A DNA stretch of 64,000 nucleotides from the NCBI RefSeq assembly GCF_900141985.1, contig NZ_FQZK01000004.1, positions 1 through 64,000 on the forward strand, in the 5' to 3' direction. Positions 56,342 to 64,000 of this stretch are shown here, piece after piece; the stretch's first letter is position 1; each line of letters begins with the position of its first letter. The stretch comes from Nocardiopsis flavescens (GTDB taxonomy: Bacteria > Actinomycetota > Actinomycetes > Streptosporangiales > Streptosporangiaceae). Below the pieces are notes generated by a model, which worked only from the letters and a program-made list of their open reading frames with translations, was not told the DNA's origin and did not search any database. The position numbers were made by a program, and so were the translations under genes.

Positions 56342-59300
56342 TCATGTGCCGGAGCGGTGCAGGTTGTTCACCCATGCGTCCGACAGCCGGACCCACTCGC
56401 CCAGCGCCGCCTGGTAGGGCACGGCGACCCCGCCCAGGCGGGGTTCGCGCGCGGGGTCGTCCTGCGGGCAGAGCATCCACAGCCCTCGTCCGCCCTGCCG
56501 GGACACCTCGGCCAACCGGTGCAGGGCGTCCATCGCGTCGTAACGGGCGAACACCCCGGTGTCGGTCATCAACACCGGGGGCACAGCCGCACCCGTCCCC
56601 GAATCCAACAGCTCGCGCAGCCTCGGCTCGACCCGGCCCCACGCGGTGGTCGCGTACTCGGCGAACCTGCGCGCCGCGTTGGAGCCCGCCGGAGCGGCGT
56701 CCGCCTTGAGGATCGTCTCCCAGCTCGGCTTGGGCTTGGGGTCCACCAGCGCGTGCAAAGCCTCAAGGAACAGACCCGTGACGGAGACCTCCTCGGCCGC
56801 GAACCGGCCGCCGGCCTCCGACAGCTCCGCCACCGCCAGCGGACTCAGCCCGGTGCGCACGGTCAGCACCCGGAACCCGTCGCGCCGTGCGGAGGCGGCC
56901 AGGTGTTCCTCCGCGGCGGCGGCGTCCGCGATCTGCGGGTCGTCGGCGTAGCGGGTGAACGCGCCGACGCGCGTGCTGCGGCGCCGACCGCCCATGCTCC
57001 TGTAGCTGGACTCCGCCGACTCCTTCGGCGGAAGGTAGCGCCGGGTTCCGGTGTTCTCGCGCGTGGCCAGCACCAGATCGAACCCGGCGTCCTTCAACGC
57101 CTTGGTGAGCGGCCCGTCGAAGGGCAGCTCCCGGTGCCCGCGGGCGTCCACCAGGTCCGGGAACCGGGCCCGCACCCGCTCGTGGATCTCGCCCGGGGGC
57201 AGGCCGGGCTGGTCCGCCCACGGCAGGCCGTGGATCTCCCGCACCAGACCGGCCTGGGACAGGCGCAGAGCCCTCACCAGCGACAGGTCGCGCGGGTAGA
57301 TCTCCAGGCGCGGGGTCACCGCCGCGTTGGTGGAGGCGGCGGCGGCCATCTCCACCAGGCGTCGCTCGTTCCACTCCACCCTGCCCGGGGGCGGTTCCAC
57401 CGCGCCCAGTTCCGCAAGCACGGTGGCCGTGGTGGGCAGGGTGTCCTGTTTGCCCAGCCGGTCGGCGGCCCGTCCCAGACGCATCGCGTAGTCGAGCAAC
57501 CCCGGCGCGGACGGGGTATCGGGGGCCTCGTCCTCCCCGACTTCCAGGGCCAGCAGGCCCGCGCTCATGTCCGCGTCCTCGGCCTTGCGGTTGGCCTGGT
57601 GCTGGAAGGCCGCCTCCTCCGGTACGAGCTGTTCCACCTCGACCACGGCACGCACGGCGGCGAGTGCCAGCGCCCTGCGCCGCTCGCGTCCCCGCAAACG
57701 GGTACCGCGGCGGACGATCAGCGCGTCGGCGATCTCGGCCACGGAGGCGGCCCGGCCCCGCTCCCGGAGAAGTTCGAGGATCTCCTCGCGCAGGACCTGG
57801 ACGGCCGGCAGCGCCTTCCAGCGCTTGCGCTGTTCCTTGACGGCCAGGGAGATGCTGGCCGGGTTGAGATCGACGGCCTCGGCGACGTCCTTCTGCCGGG
57901 GCCAGGCACTGATCCGGGGCAGTGCGCCCTGCTCATCGGGGAGCCGCAGCAACAGGCGGACGGCCTCCACCGTGTTCGCGTTGGAGCCGTTGTTGTTGCG
58001 CTTGGGCACGAACAGGGTGGCCAGCGCGTCGAGGCTGACCGAGCGCAGCGCCTCCCCCGGCAGCACCCCGGAGCCGTCGTGCTCCACCAGGCGGTCGGTG
58101 AGCGCCGACTCCAGGTCGCTTCCCAGCTCCTCGGCCGCCTGCCTGCGGCCCTCCGGGGTGAGCGGGGAGTCCGCGGCCGGACGCAGGCGTTCGCCCCACT
58201 CGCGCTGGCGGCGCTGGATCTCACCGCGTGTCTTGGCCCCCATGCCCGGTGCGTTGAGGAACTTGCGCTGGCTGTGCTCGAGGAGTTCGCCGACGGTGGT
58301 GATGCCCAGGTCGTACAGGGCGGACTCGGCCGTCGGGCTCAGGCCGGCGGTCGAGAGATGGGTCTCCCGGGTGGCCGCCCCCGCCAGTTCATCCCGCTGC
58401 TGCTCGGTTGTCAGGGGTTCGGCGTCGGGGACCACCGACACCGGCTCAGCCCCGTCCCCGGCCGGTGCGGTGCCGCCGGTGGTCGGTGCGGCCGCCGTTG
58501 TGGGGTGGGCGGTGGTCGGGTGCCCCGAGGACGGCCTGTTCTGCGCGTCCAGGAAGATCTTGCGCCACCGGTCCCGCATGGGCTTGAGGTCGCCGAACCG
58601 CTGCGCGGCATCGCGGTGCAGGGCCTTGCGGAAGAACTTCTCCAGACCCTCGCGGACCGCCGGGTCGAAGGCTTCGGCGGCGATCTGCGGGTACGGCCAC
58701 TCCTCGGCATCGGTCTGTACCGGAACGACCGTGCCGTCTCCCCAGCGGGGCAGCTCGCCCGAGGCCATCTCGTGCAGGGTGACCGCGATGGCGTAGCGCT
58801 CGGCGTAGTTGTCGTAGACCGAGCGCTTGAGCCCGCCGATGAACGGGTCGAGGTAGCCGTCAGTGCCCGCCTCGACGGTCTTGGCCGGGTATCCGGCCAG
58901 GGAGAAGTCGATCAGGACCAGTTCCCGGGTGCGGTTGGTGCGCACCCGGATGGCGATGTTGTCCGGCTTGATGTCGCGGTGCCAGATCCCCTCGCTCTCC
59001 AGGGAGTCCACCGCGCCGAACAGGTAGTCGCCGTAGGCGTACAGCTGGTCTACCTTCATCCGCCCGCTCTCGCGGAGCTGGCGGGCCACGGTCTCCTCAC
59101 GGCGGCGCGGTGTGCCCCGGGAAGAGCCGCGTTCCTCGTCCGTGCGCTCATCGCCCACGTACTCCAGTGCCAGAACGGTGCGTCCACCGATGGTCAGGGG
59201 TTCCGGCTCGACCAAGCGGATAATGCCCTGGTGGACGCGCAGGGTGCTCAGGATCTCGGCCTCACGGACCAGGATCTCTCCGCGGCTGTCGGACAGTGAC

Positions 59301-60955
59301 ACCTTGAGGACGGCCAGGGGGCGGGCCCCCTTCACCTCGGGATCCACCGTGAGGTCGCGAACCAGGAGGGCACGGCTCGTGGAGCCGGTCCCCAACTGGC
59401 GCTGGACCTCCCAGCGACCGGCGAGGACATCGCCCGGAGACGCTTCCAACGGGTCCTGGCCCGGGTCGTCCACTGGGGCCTCGGAGGCGGGGGCGGTCAG
59501 GGAGTCCTCGACGCACTCCAGCATCTCCAGGAACTCATCAACGCTGGAGAGCCTCTGCTCGGGGTGGTAGGCGGTAGCCGCCTGTACCAGTTCGTCGATG
59601 TCCTGGGAGAGGCCGTCCACGACGGCGCTCGGACGCAGCCCCTCGCCCGCCTCCAGCCGAGCGAGCAGCTCGGCCTGGCTCTCGGCGGGGGGACGTCCTG
59701 TGGCCAACAGGTAGACCAGCACTCCGAGGCCGTAGACGTCCAGGTAGACCGGGTCCGGACGGCTGGCGCTCAATTCGGGTGCGAGGTAGGCGTCGGCCCT
59801 GTCGGAGACGTGTCCCAAGGACAGCGAAGTCGGTGCCAAGCGCCGGGTGCCGTCGCGTTCGCTGTGGCGGACGGCGACCTGCCAGTCGGAGATCCGCAGA
59901 CCGGGGGCGAGCCAGCGCGCGTCCTCCCCGCCATGTCGGGCCGACCCCGGGAGTACGTGCACCGCGTGGGCGGAGAGCGTGCGGTGGTGGATGCGCCGGG
60001 AGTGCGCCGAGCGCACGGTCTCGGCGAGCTGGCGCACCAGCGACATCCGGGTGAGGATGTCGAGCCTGTCGCCGTACCGGATGAGGTACTCCTCCAGGCT
60101 CAGGGTCCGGGGGTCGTGCTCGAAGATCAGGGCGGGGCCGGAGCGGTGACCGGAGGGATCGTACTGTTTGAAGCGGACGACTCCCGGGTGCCGGAAGCGG
60201 TTGAGCACCGCGGACTCGCGACGGGCCGCGTTCTCCACCGACTTCCGCACCGCGGCACTGGCGCCGCGTTCGACGAGATAGACCCGCACGCGCACCTGCT
60301 CGTCCAGATCCGTGTGGCGCGCGATGTGGTCGACCCAGGTGGGGCCGGTGTCGAAGGGCTTGCGGTCCAGCAGGTAGGGCCCCACCTTGTACTGGGCGTC
60401 ACTGCGGTGGATGCCGACCTGCTTCAGGCCGGTGGCGACCTGGGTGGCCTGGGGGCCGGTGATCCGGCGTTTGGCATCGTAGGGAGGGCGTTGGAGCATC
60501 TCCAACAGCCCGTCGATGAAGTAGAGGCCGTTCTGGTCGTTGGAGGGCAGCCGCAGGCGAACCGATGAGTCGGTGAAACACACCGATCCGGTCACGTAGA
60601 CGTTCCGCACTCCCTGGTGCTTCAGGAGTCCGGCGAGTTCCCTGGCTTTCTTCTCCACCAGGTGGCGGGGATTGCCGTGGACCTCCCGGCTGCCGTTCGG
60701 CCGGGTTTGCACCCAGCTGCCGTACTCAGTGGTGACGCTACCGTGCCAGTTCTTCAGCTCGACCATGTGCAGGCCGCTGGGAGACAACACCAGCAGGTCC
60801 ACCTCGCGCACGTGGCCGCTGTTGGCAGTGAAGGTGAAGTTCGACCACGCACGCCAGACACCGGTGTCCGGGAGCCTCTCCCGGATGGCCTGCAGTCCGC
60901 GGTGCTCGTGGTCGAAGTCCGACTCGGTGACGGTCGTCCACCGGCCTTCGCGCAT
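56342..60955 (-). CDS. pglW: BREX type 2 serine/threonine kinase PglW with NERD domain
   Basis: 1537 residues. Residues 1-170: NERD nuclease-related domain (VREVDLLVLSPSGLHMVELKNWHG). About 190-490: a kinase-like domain whose catalytic loop reads RRIHHRTLSAHA and whose metal motif reads SDWQ, so probably inactive. About 510-820: an active-looking kinase with GTGSTSRALLVRD, GIWHRDIKPDNIAI near 660 and LVLIDFSLAG. About 870-925: a helix-hairpin-helix like that of RNA polymerase alpha C-terminal domains (LSPTAESALYDLGITTVGELL). Then HTH-like modules (QKDVAEAVDLNPASISLAV; ILELLRERGRAASVAEIADAL). ATG 60955 begins the conserved part. First gene of the operon. Confidence 0.92.
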   Translation of the reverse strand: MREGRWTTVTESDFDHEHRGLQAIRERLPDTGVWRAWSNFTFTANSGHVREVDLLVLSPSGLHMVELKNWHGSVTTEYGSWVQTRPNGSREVHGNPRHLVEKKARELAGLLKHQGVRNVYVTGSVCFTDSSVRLRLPSNDQNGLYFIDGLLEMLQRPPYDAKRRITGPQATQVATGLKQVGIHRSDAQYKVGPYLLDRKPFDTGPTWVDHIARHTDLDEQVRVRVYLVERGASAAVRKSVENAARRESAVLNRFRHPGVVRFKQYDPSGHRSGPALIFEHDPRTLSLEEYLIRYGDRLDILTRMSLVRQLAETVRSAHSRRIHHRTLSAHAVHVLPGSARHGGEDARWLAPGLRISDWQVAVRHSERDGTRRLAPTSLSLGHVSDRADAYLAPELSASRPDPVYLDVYGLGVLVYLLATGRPPAESQAELLARLEAGEGLRPSAVVDGLSQDIDELVQAATAYHPEQRLSSVDEFLEMLECVEDSLTAPASEAPVDDPGQDPLEASPGDVLAGRWEVQRQLGTGSTSRALLVRDLTVDPEVKGARPLAVLKVSLSDSRGEILVREAEILSTLRVHQGIIRLVEPEPLTIGGRTVLALEYVGDERTDEERGSSRGTPRRREETVARQLRESGRMKVDQLYAYGDYLFGAVDSLESEGIWHRDIKPDNIAIRVRTNRTRELVLIDFSLAGYPAKTVEAGTDGYLDPFIGGLKRSVYDNYAERYAIAVTLHEMASGELPRWGDGTVVPVQTDAEEWPYPQIAAEAFDPAVREGLEKFFRKALHRDAAQRFGDLKPMRDRWRKIFLDAQNRPSSGHPTTAHPTTAAAPTTGGTAPAGDGAEPVSVVPDAEPLTTEQQRDELAGAATRETHLSTAGLSPTAESALYDLGITTVGELLEHSQRKFLNAPGMGAKTRGEIQRRQREWGERLRPAADSPLTPEGRRQAAEELGSDLESALTDRLVEHDGSGVLPGEALRSVSLDALATLFVPKRNNNGSNANTVEAVRLLLRLPDEQGALPRISAWPRQKDVAEAVDLNPASISLAVKEQRKRWKALPAVQVLREEILELLRERGRAASVAEIADALIVRRGTRLRGRERRRALALAAVRAVVEVEQLVPEEAAFQHQANRKAEDADMSAGLLALEVGEDEAPDTPSAPGLLDYAMRLGRAADRLGKQDTLPTTATVLAELGAVEPPPGRVEWNERRLVEMAAAASTNAAVTPRLEIYPRDLSLVRALRLSQAGLVREIHGLPWADQPGLPPGEIHERVRARFPDLVDARGHRELPFDGPLTKALKDAGFDLVLATRENTGTRRYLPPKESAESSYRSMGGRRRSTRVGAFTRYADDPQIADAAAAEEHLAASARRDGFRVLTVRTGLSPLAVAELSEAGGRFAAEEVSVTGLFLEALHALVDPKPKPSWETILKADAAPAGSNAARRFAEYATTAWGRVEPRLRELLDSGTGAAVPPVLMTDTGVFARYDAMDALHRLAEVSRQGGRGLWMLCPQDDPAREPRLGGVAVPYQAALGEWVRLSDAWVNNLHRSGT

Positions 60956-60980
60956 GCGCCGCTCCGTCTCGTCACCTCAG

Positions 60981-61002
60981 GGGCGCGGGAGGGACCGCGC
61001 CC
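60981..61002 (-). other. Small hairpin in the pglW leader
   Basis: GGGCGCGG (60981-60988) pairs with CCGCGCCC (60995-61002) with a 6-base loop, 26 bases before the pglW start codon on the minus strand. It may be a weak terminator after the sigma-factor gene or a leader structure. A TAGGAT box at 61010-61016 is a possible -10 element for pglW. Confidence 0.4.
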
Positions 61003-61158
61003 GCAGAACATCCTAGAGGGGGAGGCTATCGGAGCAGTACGTCGTTCCAGAAAGGCCAAGAGTCCCGAACCGGACGCCTGTCTATAGGAACGACCGCGAC
61101 CGAACCCGACCGCCCCGCGCACGGGCAGAAGCACGTGGGGAAGGCCTGCCACCCCTTG

Positions 61159-62619
61159 CTACCCCTTCTTCTTCCGACCTCGCCCCTTCTTGTTCTTGGG
61201 CGGTTCCTTCTGGAAACGCTCCGCGATCTCCCCCAGACTCTTCGCTTCGAGTTGGCGGATCCGTTCACGAGTCACTCCGAACTCGTGTCCGATCGCGTCC
61301 AGCGTCCAGGGTTCCTCTCCGTCAAAGCCCATCCGCAGTTCGAGGATCCTCCGCTCCCGCTCGGTGAGCGGGTCCAGCAGGCCACGGATCTGTGCGCGCC
61401 ACGCTCGGTCGACCACCTCCTCCTCCGGAGAGGGGTGTGCGTTCCGGGGATCCCCGGCGACCAGGTCCATGAGCGGCGTGTCACCGCGGATCGTACGGTC
61501 CAGCGAGTCCACCCGGGTGCTGATCCGACGCAGGTCGAGGACCTTGTCCACACTGAGTCCGCTCGCCATCGCGATATCGGCCGGACGGAGAGGACGCCCT
61601 TCGACTTCGAGCTTGCGCTCGGCCTTCACCACCTTGGCCAGCTGTTCGTGCACGTGGATCGGGAAGCGGATCGGCCCGGCGTCGTCCTTGGTCTGCCGGT
61701 CGATCTTCTGGCGGATCCACCACATCGCATAGGTGGAGAACTTGTTCCCCAGCCTCCCGTCGAATTTCACCACGGCATGCATCAGCCCCTCCATGCCGTA
61801 GTGGGCGATGTCATCATGGTCAAACCCCTCGATCGTCCGCGTCCTGGCCTCACTGTGCACGAGCCTGGTGTTGTGCAGGAAGAAGGTCTCGTAGGCCCTA
61901 CGGCGCTCGTCGGTGAGGGCGAGGGCGGCCAGGTCCTGCTCCGTGGGCTGGACATCCGGAGAATTCACGCCACGGATCAGGTAGAACAGGCCGAGTTCTT
62001 CCTGGGCCGTGAGCAGCTCACGGTCCACGCGAGCGATTTTCCGGTCCCGTTCCATCCGCCTCCGCGCGGCGTTGACGGCCGCTGCCACTCCAGAAGACGA
62101 CGACTGCGGCACGGTGTCCGGCGGCTCCGACACGGTCGGCACCTGAACCGACTGGGACTTCTCGATAGCACGGGGCGCGGGGACGGCATCGATAACGTCC
62201 GGCTCCGGCCCGACGAGGACGACGCCCCGGGCCTTCAGCAATCGGACCAGTTCCCGGGTGCCACCAAGACCACACATCCGTGCAATCCCGGCGAGGACAG
62301 TCCGGGAGAGCGCACCAGAATGGACGTACCGACGCGCCAGTGGTATCACCATCGCTAGGTCGGGGTCAGATGAATCCCGTTCCACACTGGTAACGGAAGC
62401 CTTGTTTCCGGTGGCGATGAGAACGCCCTTCCCACGCAGAGAGGAAACGATTCTTTTCTTCTTCTCACCCTTGATGCCCGCCTTCTCGAACTCGCGTTCG
62501 AGCAAGCTCGCATCGACGGATCCACCGACGATGAGCTTCTGGATACGCTCCGCCAGGACTTCCCAACGGTCGGGGGTCGAGCGACCACTCCCGACCTTTC
62601 CTTCAGCATGTGACCTCAT
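61159..62619 (-). CDS. Sigma-70 family sigma factor with long N-terminal extension, linked to the BREX locus
   Basis: About 486 residues. The first 220 are an unusual extension with charged and Ser/Pro-rich segments, and include a basic KGEKKKRIVSSLRGKGVLI stretch. Sigma region 2 is clear near 270-310: HNTRLVHSEARTRTIEGFDHDDIAHYGMEGLMHAVVKFDG, GNKFSTYAMWWIRQKID. Region 3 follows (GRPLRPADIAMASGLSVDKVLDLRR) and region 4 near 416-460 (LTERERRILELRMGFDGEEPWTLDAIGHEFGVTRERIRQLEAKSL). The tail is Lys/Arg-rich. All DNA-binding regions look functional. ATG 62619 is chosen next to a GGGGG SD-like run; upstream in-frame ATGs are not supported. It lies just upstream of pglW on the same strand and divergent from the drmA-like gene. 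Confidence 0.88.
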   Translation of the reverse strand: MRSHAEGKVGSGRSTPDRWEVLAERIQKLIVGGSVDASLLEREFEKAGIKGEKKKRIVSSLRGKGVLIATGNKASVTSVERDSSDPDLAMVIPLARRYVHSGALSRTVLAGIARMCGLGGTRELVRLLKARGVVLVGPEPDVIDAVPAPRAIEKSQSVQVPTVSEPPDTVPQSSSSGVAAAVNAARRRMERDRKIARVDRELLTAQEELGLFYLIRGVNSPDVQPTEQDLAALALTDERRRAYETFFLHNTRLVHSEARTRTIEGFDHDDIAHYGMEGLMHAVVKFDGRLGNKFSTYAMWWIRQKIDRQTKDDAGPIRFPIHVHEQLAKVVKAERKLEVEGRPLRPADIAMASGLSVDKVLDLRRISTRVDSLDRTIRGDTPLMDLVAGDPRNAHPSPEEEVVDRAWRAQIRGLLDPLTERERRILELRMGFDGEEPWTLDAIGHEFGVTRERIRQLEAKSLGEIAERFQKEPPKNKKGRGRKKKG

Positions 62620-62690
62620 GCCCCCAAGAATGACACCGACCCCTGACATAATGCACCCGGAGACCACATCAGAAAAATGTTCAGCACACC

Positions 62691-64000
62691 GTGACCACGC
62701 GTGACAGAAAAGAACCATTGATCGATAACGCCGTGTATCAGCCGGACCGCCGCAGTGTTCGAAACGACCTCACCGACGCGCTCAGACTCCAGTTGGTCGG
62801 CCCCCTGAGCGGCCCCGACGAGATCCTGGCCGACCCACCGGACCGACGGTATTTGATGGGAACGCTGTACCCACAGGAATCGAACCTGTGCGAACACGTG
62901 CTCGAAGCCTCGGCGGACGACCATGAAAACGGCGTGGACGACCCCGCAGGCGAGGAGTCCGCCTTCGCGGAGAGCCGGGTGGAGGACTCCGACCAGTGGC
63001 TGCCCTCCTCCGTGGGCCTGTCCCTGTTCACCGATGCCCAGACCCTGCGCATCACCTGCCGGGCCGCCCGCTATCGAACCGACCGAACGGAGAAGGGACG
63101 CAGGTGGGCGCGAATCCCGCTACCGGAGACCATGTTGGAGATGGGACCGGACCAGAACGAACATCCCCTGTGGGAAGGGCGTGCGATCGTCCGGGTGCGG
63201 CGGCGACCGCACGCCGGGGCCCGGCTGCTCACCATCACTCTGGTCAACGGCCATACCCAGGACGCCTCCCGCTCCGGGATCGGCAAATCCGTCCGCAGTG
63301 ACTGGGAGCACATGCTCTTCCAGGTAGAGCTCCACGTCGAACCCGTGGACGGTACCCTCCTCGAATACCCCGGGGTACGCCTGAACAGCAGTGACCCGGA
63401 GGAAGAAGAGCTGCGGTTGCAGTACCGGCATGTGCTCACCTACGCGGTGGGACACGGGTGCGCGGTCCATGAGGAATGGGGCGATCCGCCCCCGCACGAC
63501 GGTCCGCCCCCACGGATCCGGACCGAGATCATGCCCACCGAAGAGGTCCCACGTGTGGGGCACGGCGGGGACAACGGCTCACCGGCGCTCCACCTGTCCT
63601 GGGCATCCTCGACCGACACCGATCCCAGAGAGCTCCAACGTGAACTCCTCGGCTTCGTCGGCCACTATCAGGAGTGGTACGAAGAGCAGACCCGGCAAGC
63701 CGGCCTGCTCCCCGCCTGGGCCGACCAGCCGAAAGCGCGGATCCTCGGCCGCGTTCGCCGCGCTGTGGAACGCATGGAGGAAGGCGTCCGCGACCTGTGC
63801 ACGGACCCGCACGCCCTGTCGGCGTTCCGGTTGGCCAACCAAGCCATGGAATTGCAAATGCGCCACAGCGAGAAGGAACGCGCCGGGGAGAAACGGCACC
63901 GGGACGAGCCGCTTCCTCCCGAAGCCGACCCGGGCAAGGTCCGCTCGTGGCGCCCGTTCCAGCTCGGCTTCTTCCTGTTGACGGTCTCCGGACTGATCGA
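62691..64000 (+). CDS. drmA: Putative DISARM helicase DrmA, N-terminal part (cut by window edge)
   Basis: An open frame from GTG 62691 runs to the end of the window (436 residues) and is therefore incomplete. The translation has RNDLTDALRLQLVGPLSGPDEILADPPDRRYLMGTLYP, an acidic linker, then DQWLPSSVGLSLF, and later LLGFVGHYQEWYEEQ, SAFRLANQAMELQM and DPGKVRSWRPFQLGFFLLTVSGLI. This order is that of the N-terminal region of DrmA, the large helicase of DISARM defence systems; the helicase motifs would lie beyond base 64000. No SD precedes GTG 62691. Assignment is by pattern recognition without a database search. Partner genes (drmB, drmC, methylase) would be to the right. Confidence 0.65.
   Translation, partial: MTTRDRKEPLIDNAVYQPDRRSVRNDLTDALRLQLVGPLSGPDEILADPPDRRYLMGTLYPQESNLCEHVLEASADDHENGVDDPAGEESAFAESRVEDSDQWLPSSVGLSLFTDAQTLRITCRAARYRTDRTEKGRRWARIPLPETMLEMGPDQNEHPLWEGRAIVRVRRRPHAGARLLTITLVNGHTQDASRSGIGKSVRSDWEHMLFQVELHVEPVDGTLLEYPGVRLNSSDPEEEELRLQYRHVLTYAVGHGCAVHEEWGDPPPHDGPPPRIRTEIMPTEEVPRVGHGGDNGSPALHLSWASSTDTDPRELQRELLGFVGHYQEWYEEQTRQAGLLPAWADQPKARILGRVRRAVERMEEGVRDLCTDPHALSAFRLANQAMELQMRHSEKERAGEKRHRDEPLPPEADPGKVRSWRPFQLGFFLLTVSGLI

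Noticed and set aside
32000-64000. Mobile-element origin of the defence island
   Set aside because: No integrase, transposase, tRNA-flanking direct repeats or IS ends could be seen, so island mobility is not claimed.

Overview
The window is about 70% G+C, almost fully coding, and looks like an actinobacterial chromosome. The gcvP / MerR / DUF151 / FHA cluster at the left edge has the gene order seen around garA in mycobacteria. A 2-methylisoborneol operon with a family 2B encapsulin, a ThyX thymidylate synthase, a furA-katA pair and TANNNT-7nt-ATG leaderless starts all fit a filamentous actinomycete; Nocardiopsis or a relative is a plausible but unproven guess.

Layout. 1-4 kb: the 5' part of gcvP behind a glycine riboswitch, then a MerR regulator, a DUF151 protein and a zinc-ribbon/FHA protein, all on the minus strand. 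4-18.7 kb: mixed housekeeping genes. These are a nucleotidyltransferase/degenerate phosphomannomutase fusion, a CDP-alcohol phosphatidyltransferase, a thiamine-binding-like protein, a flavin amine oxidase, a secreted chorismate mutase, a PRC-barrel/DUF2382 stress protein behind a SigB-like promoter, thyX, a small membrane protein, a fused anthranilate synthase with its own Trp-Trp leader peptide and attenuator, and a HelD-like RNA polymerase recycling helicase. 18.8-23.3 kb: a four-carbon sugar acid operon (permease, DUF1537 kinase, PdxA2 dehydrogenase) under a double palindromic operator, followed by a GntR regulator. 23.4-28 kb: the 2-MIB operon (encapsulin, 2-MIB synthase, GPP methyltransferase, IPP isomerase). 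28-32 kb: a lipoprotein, furA-katA and an ankyrin protein.

32-64 kb is a defence island. It holds an EACC1/caspase-helicase pair, a decayed second copy of that pair, a DUF4259 remnant, an McrBC-type restriction pair, a complete BREX type 2 (Pgl) operon (pglW, pglX, pglY, pglZ, brxD, brxHI), an unusual sigma-70 family factor upstream of pglW, and, divergent from it, the 5' part of what I read as drmA of a DISARM system running off the right edge.

How the parts fit: the BREX genes are tightly packed and in places translationally coupled, so they form one functional unit. PglX is its methyltransferase, and the middle of pglX is strikingly AT-rich, which suggests its specificity region was swapped. 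McrBC reads oppositely oriented modification, the caspase pair looks like a suicide effector, and the sigma factor sits where it could control both BREX and the putative DISARM locus. No tRNA, rRNA, CRISPR array, insertion sequence or integrase was found.
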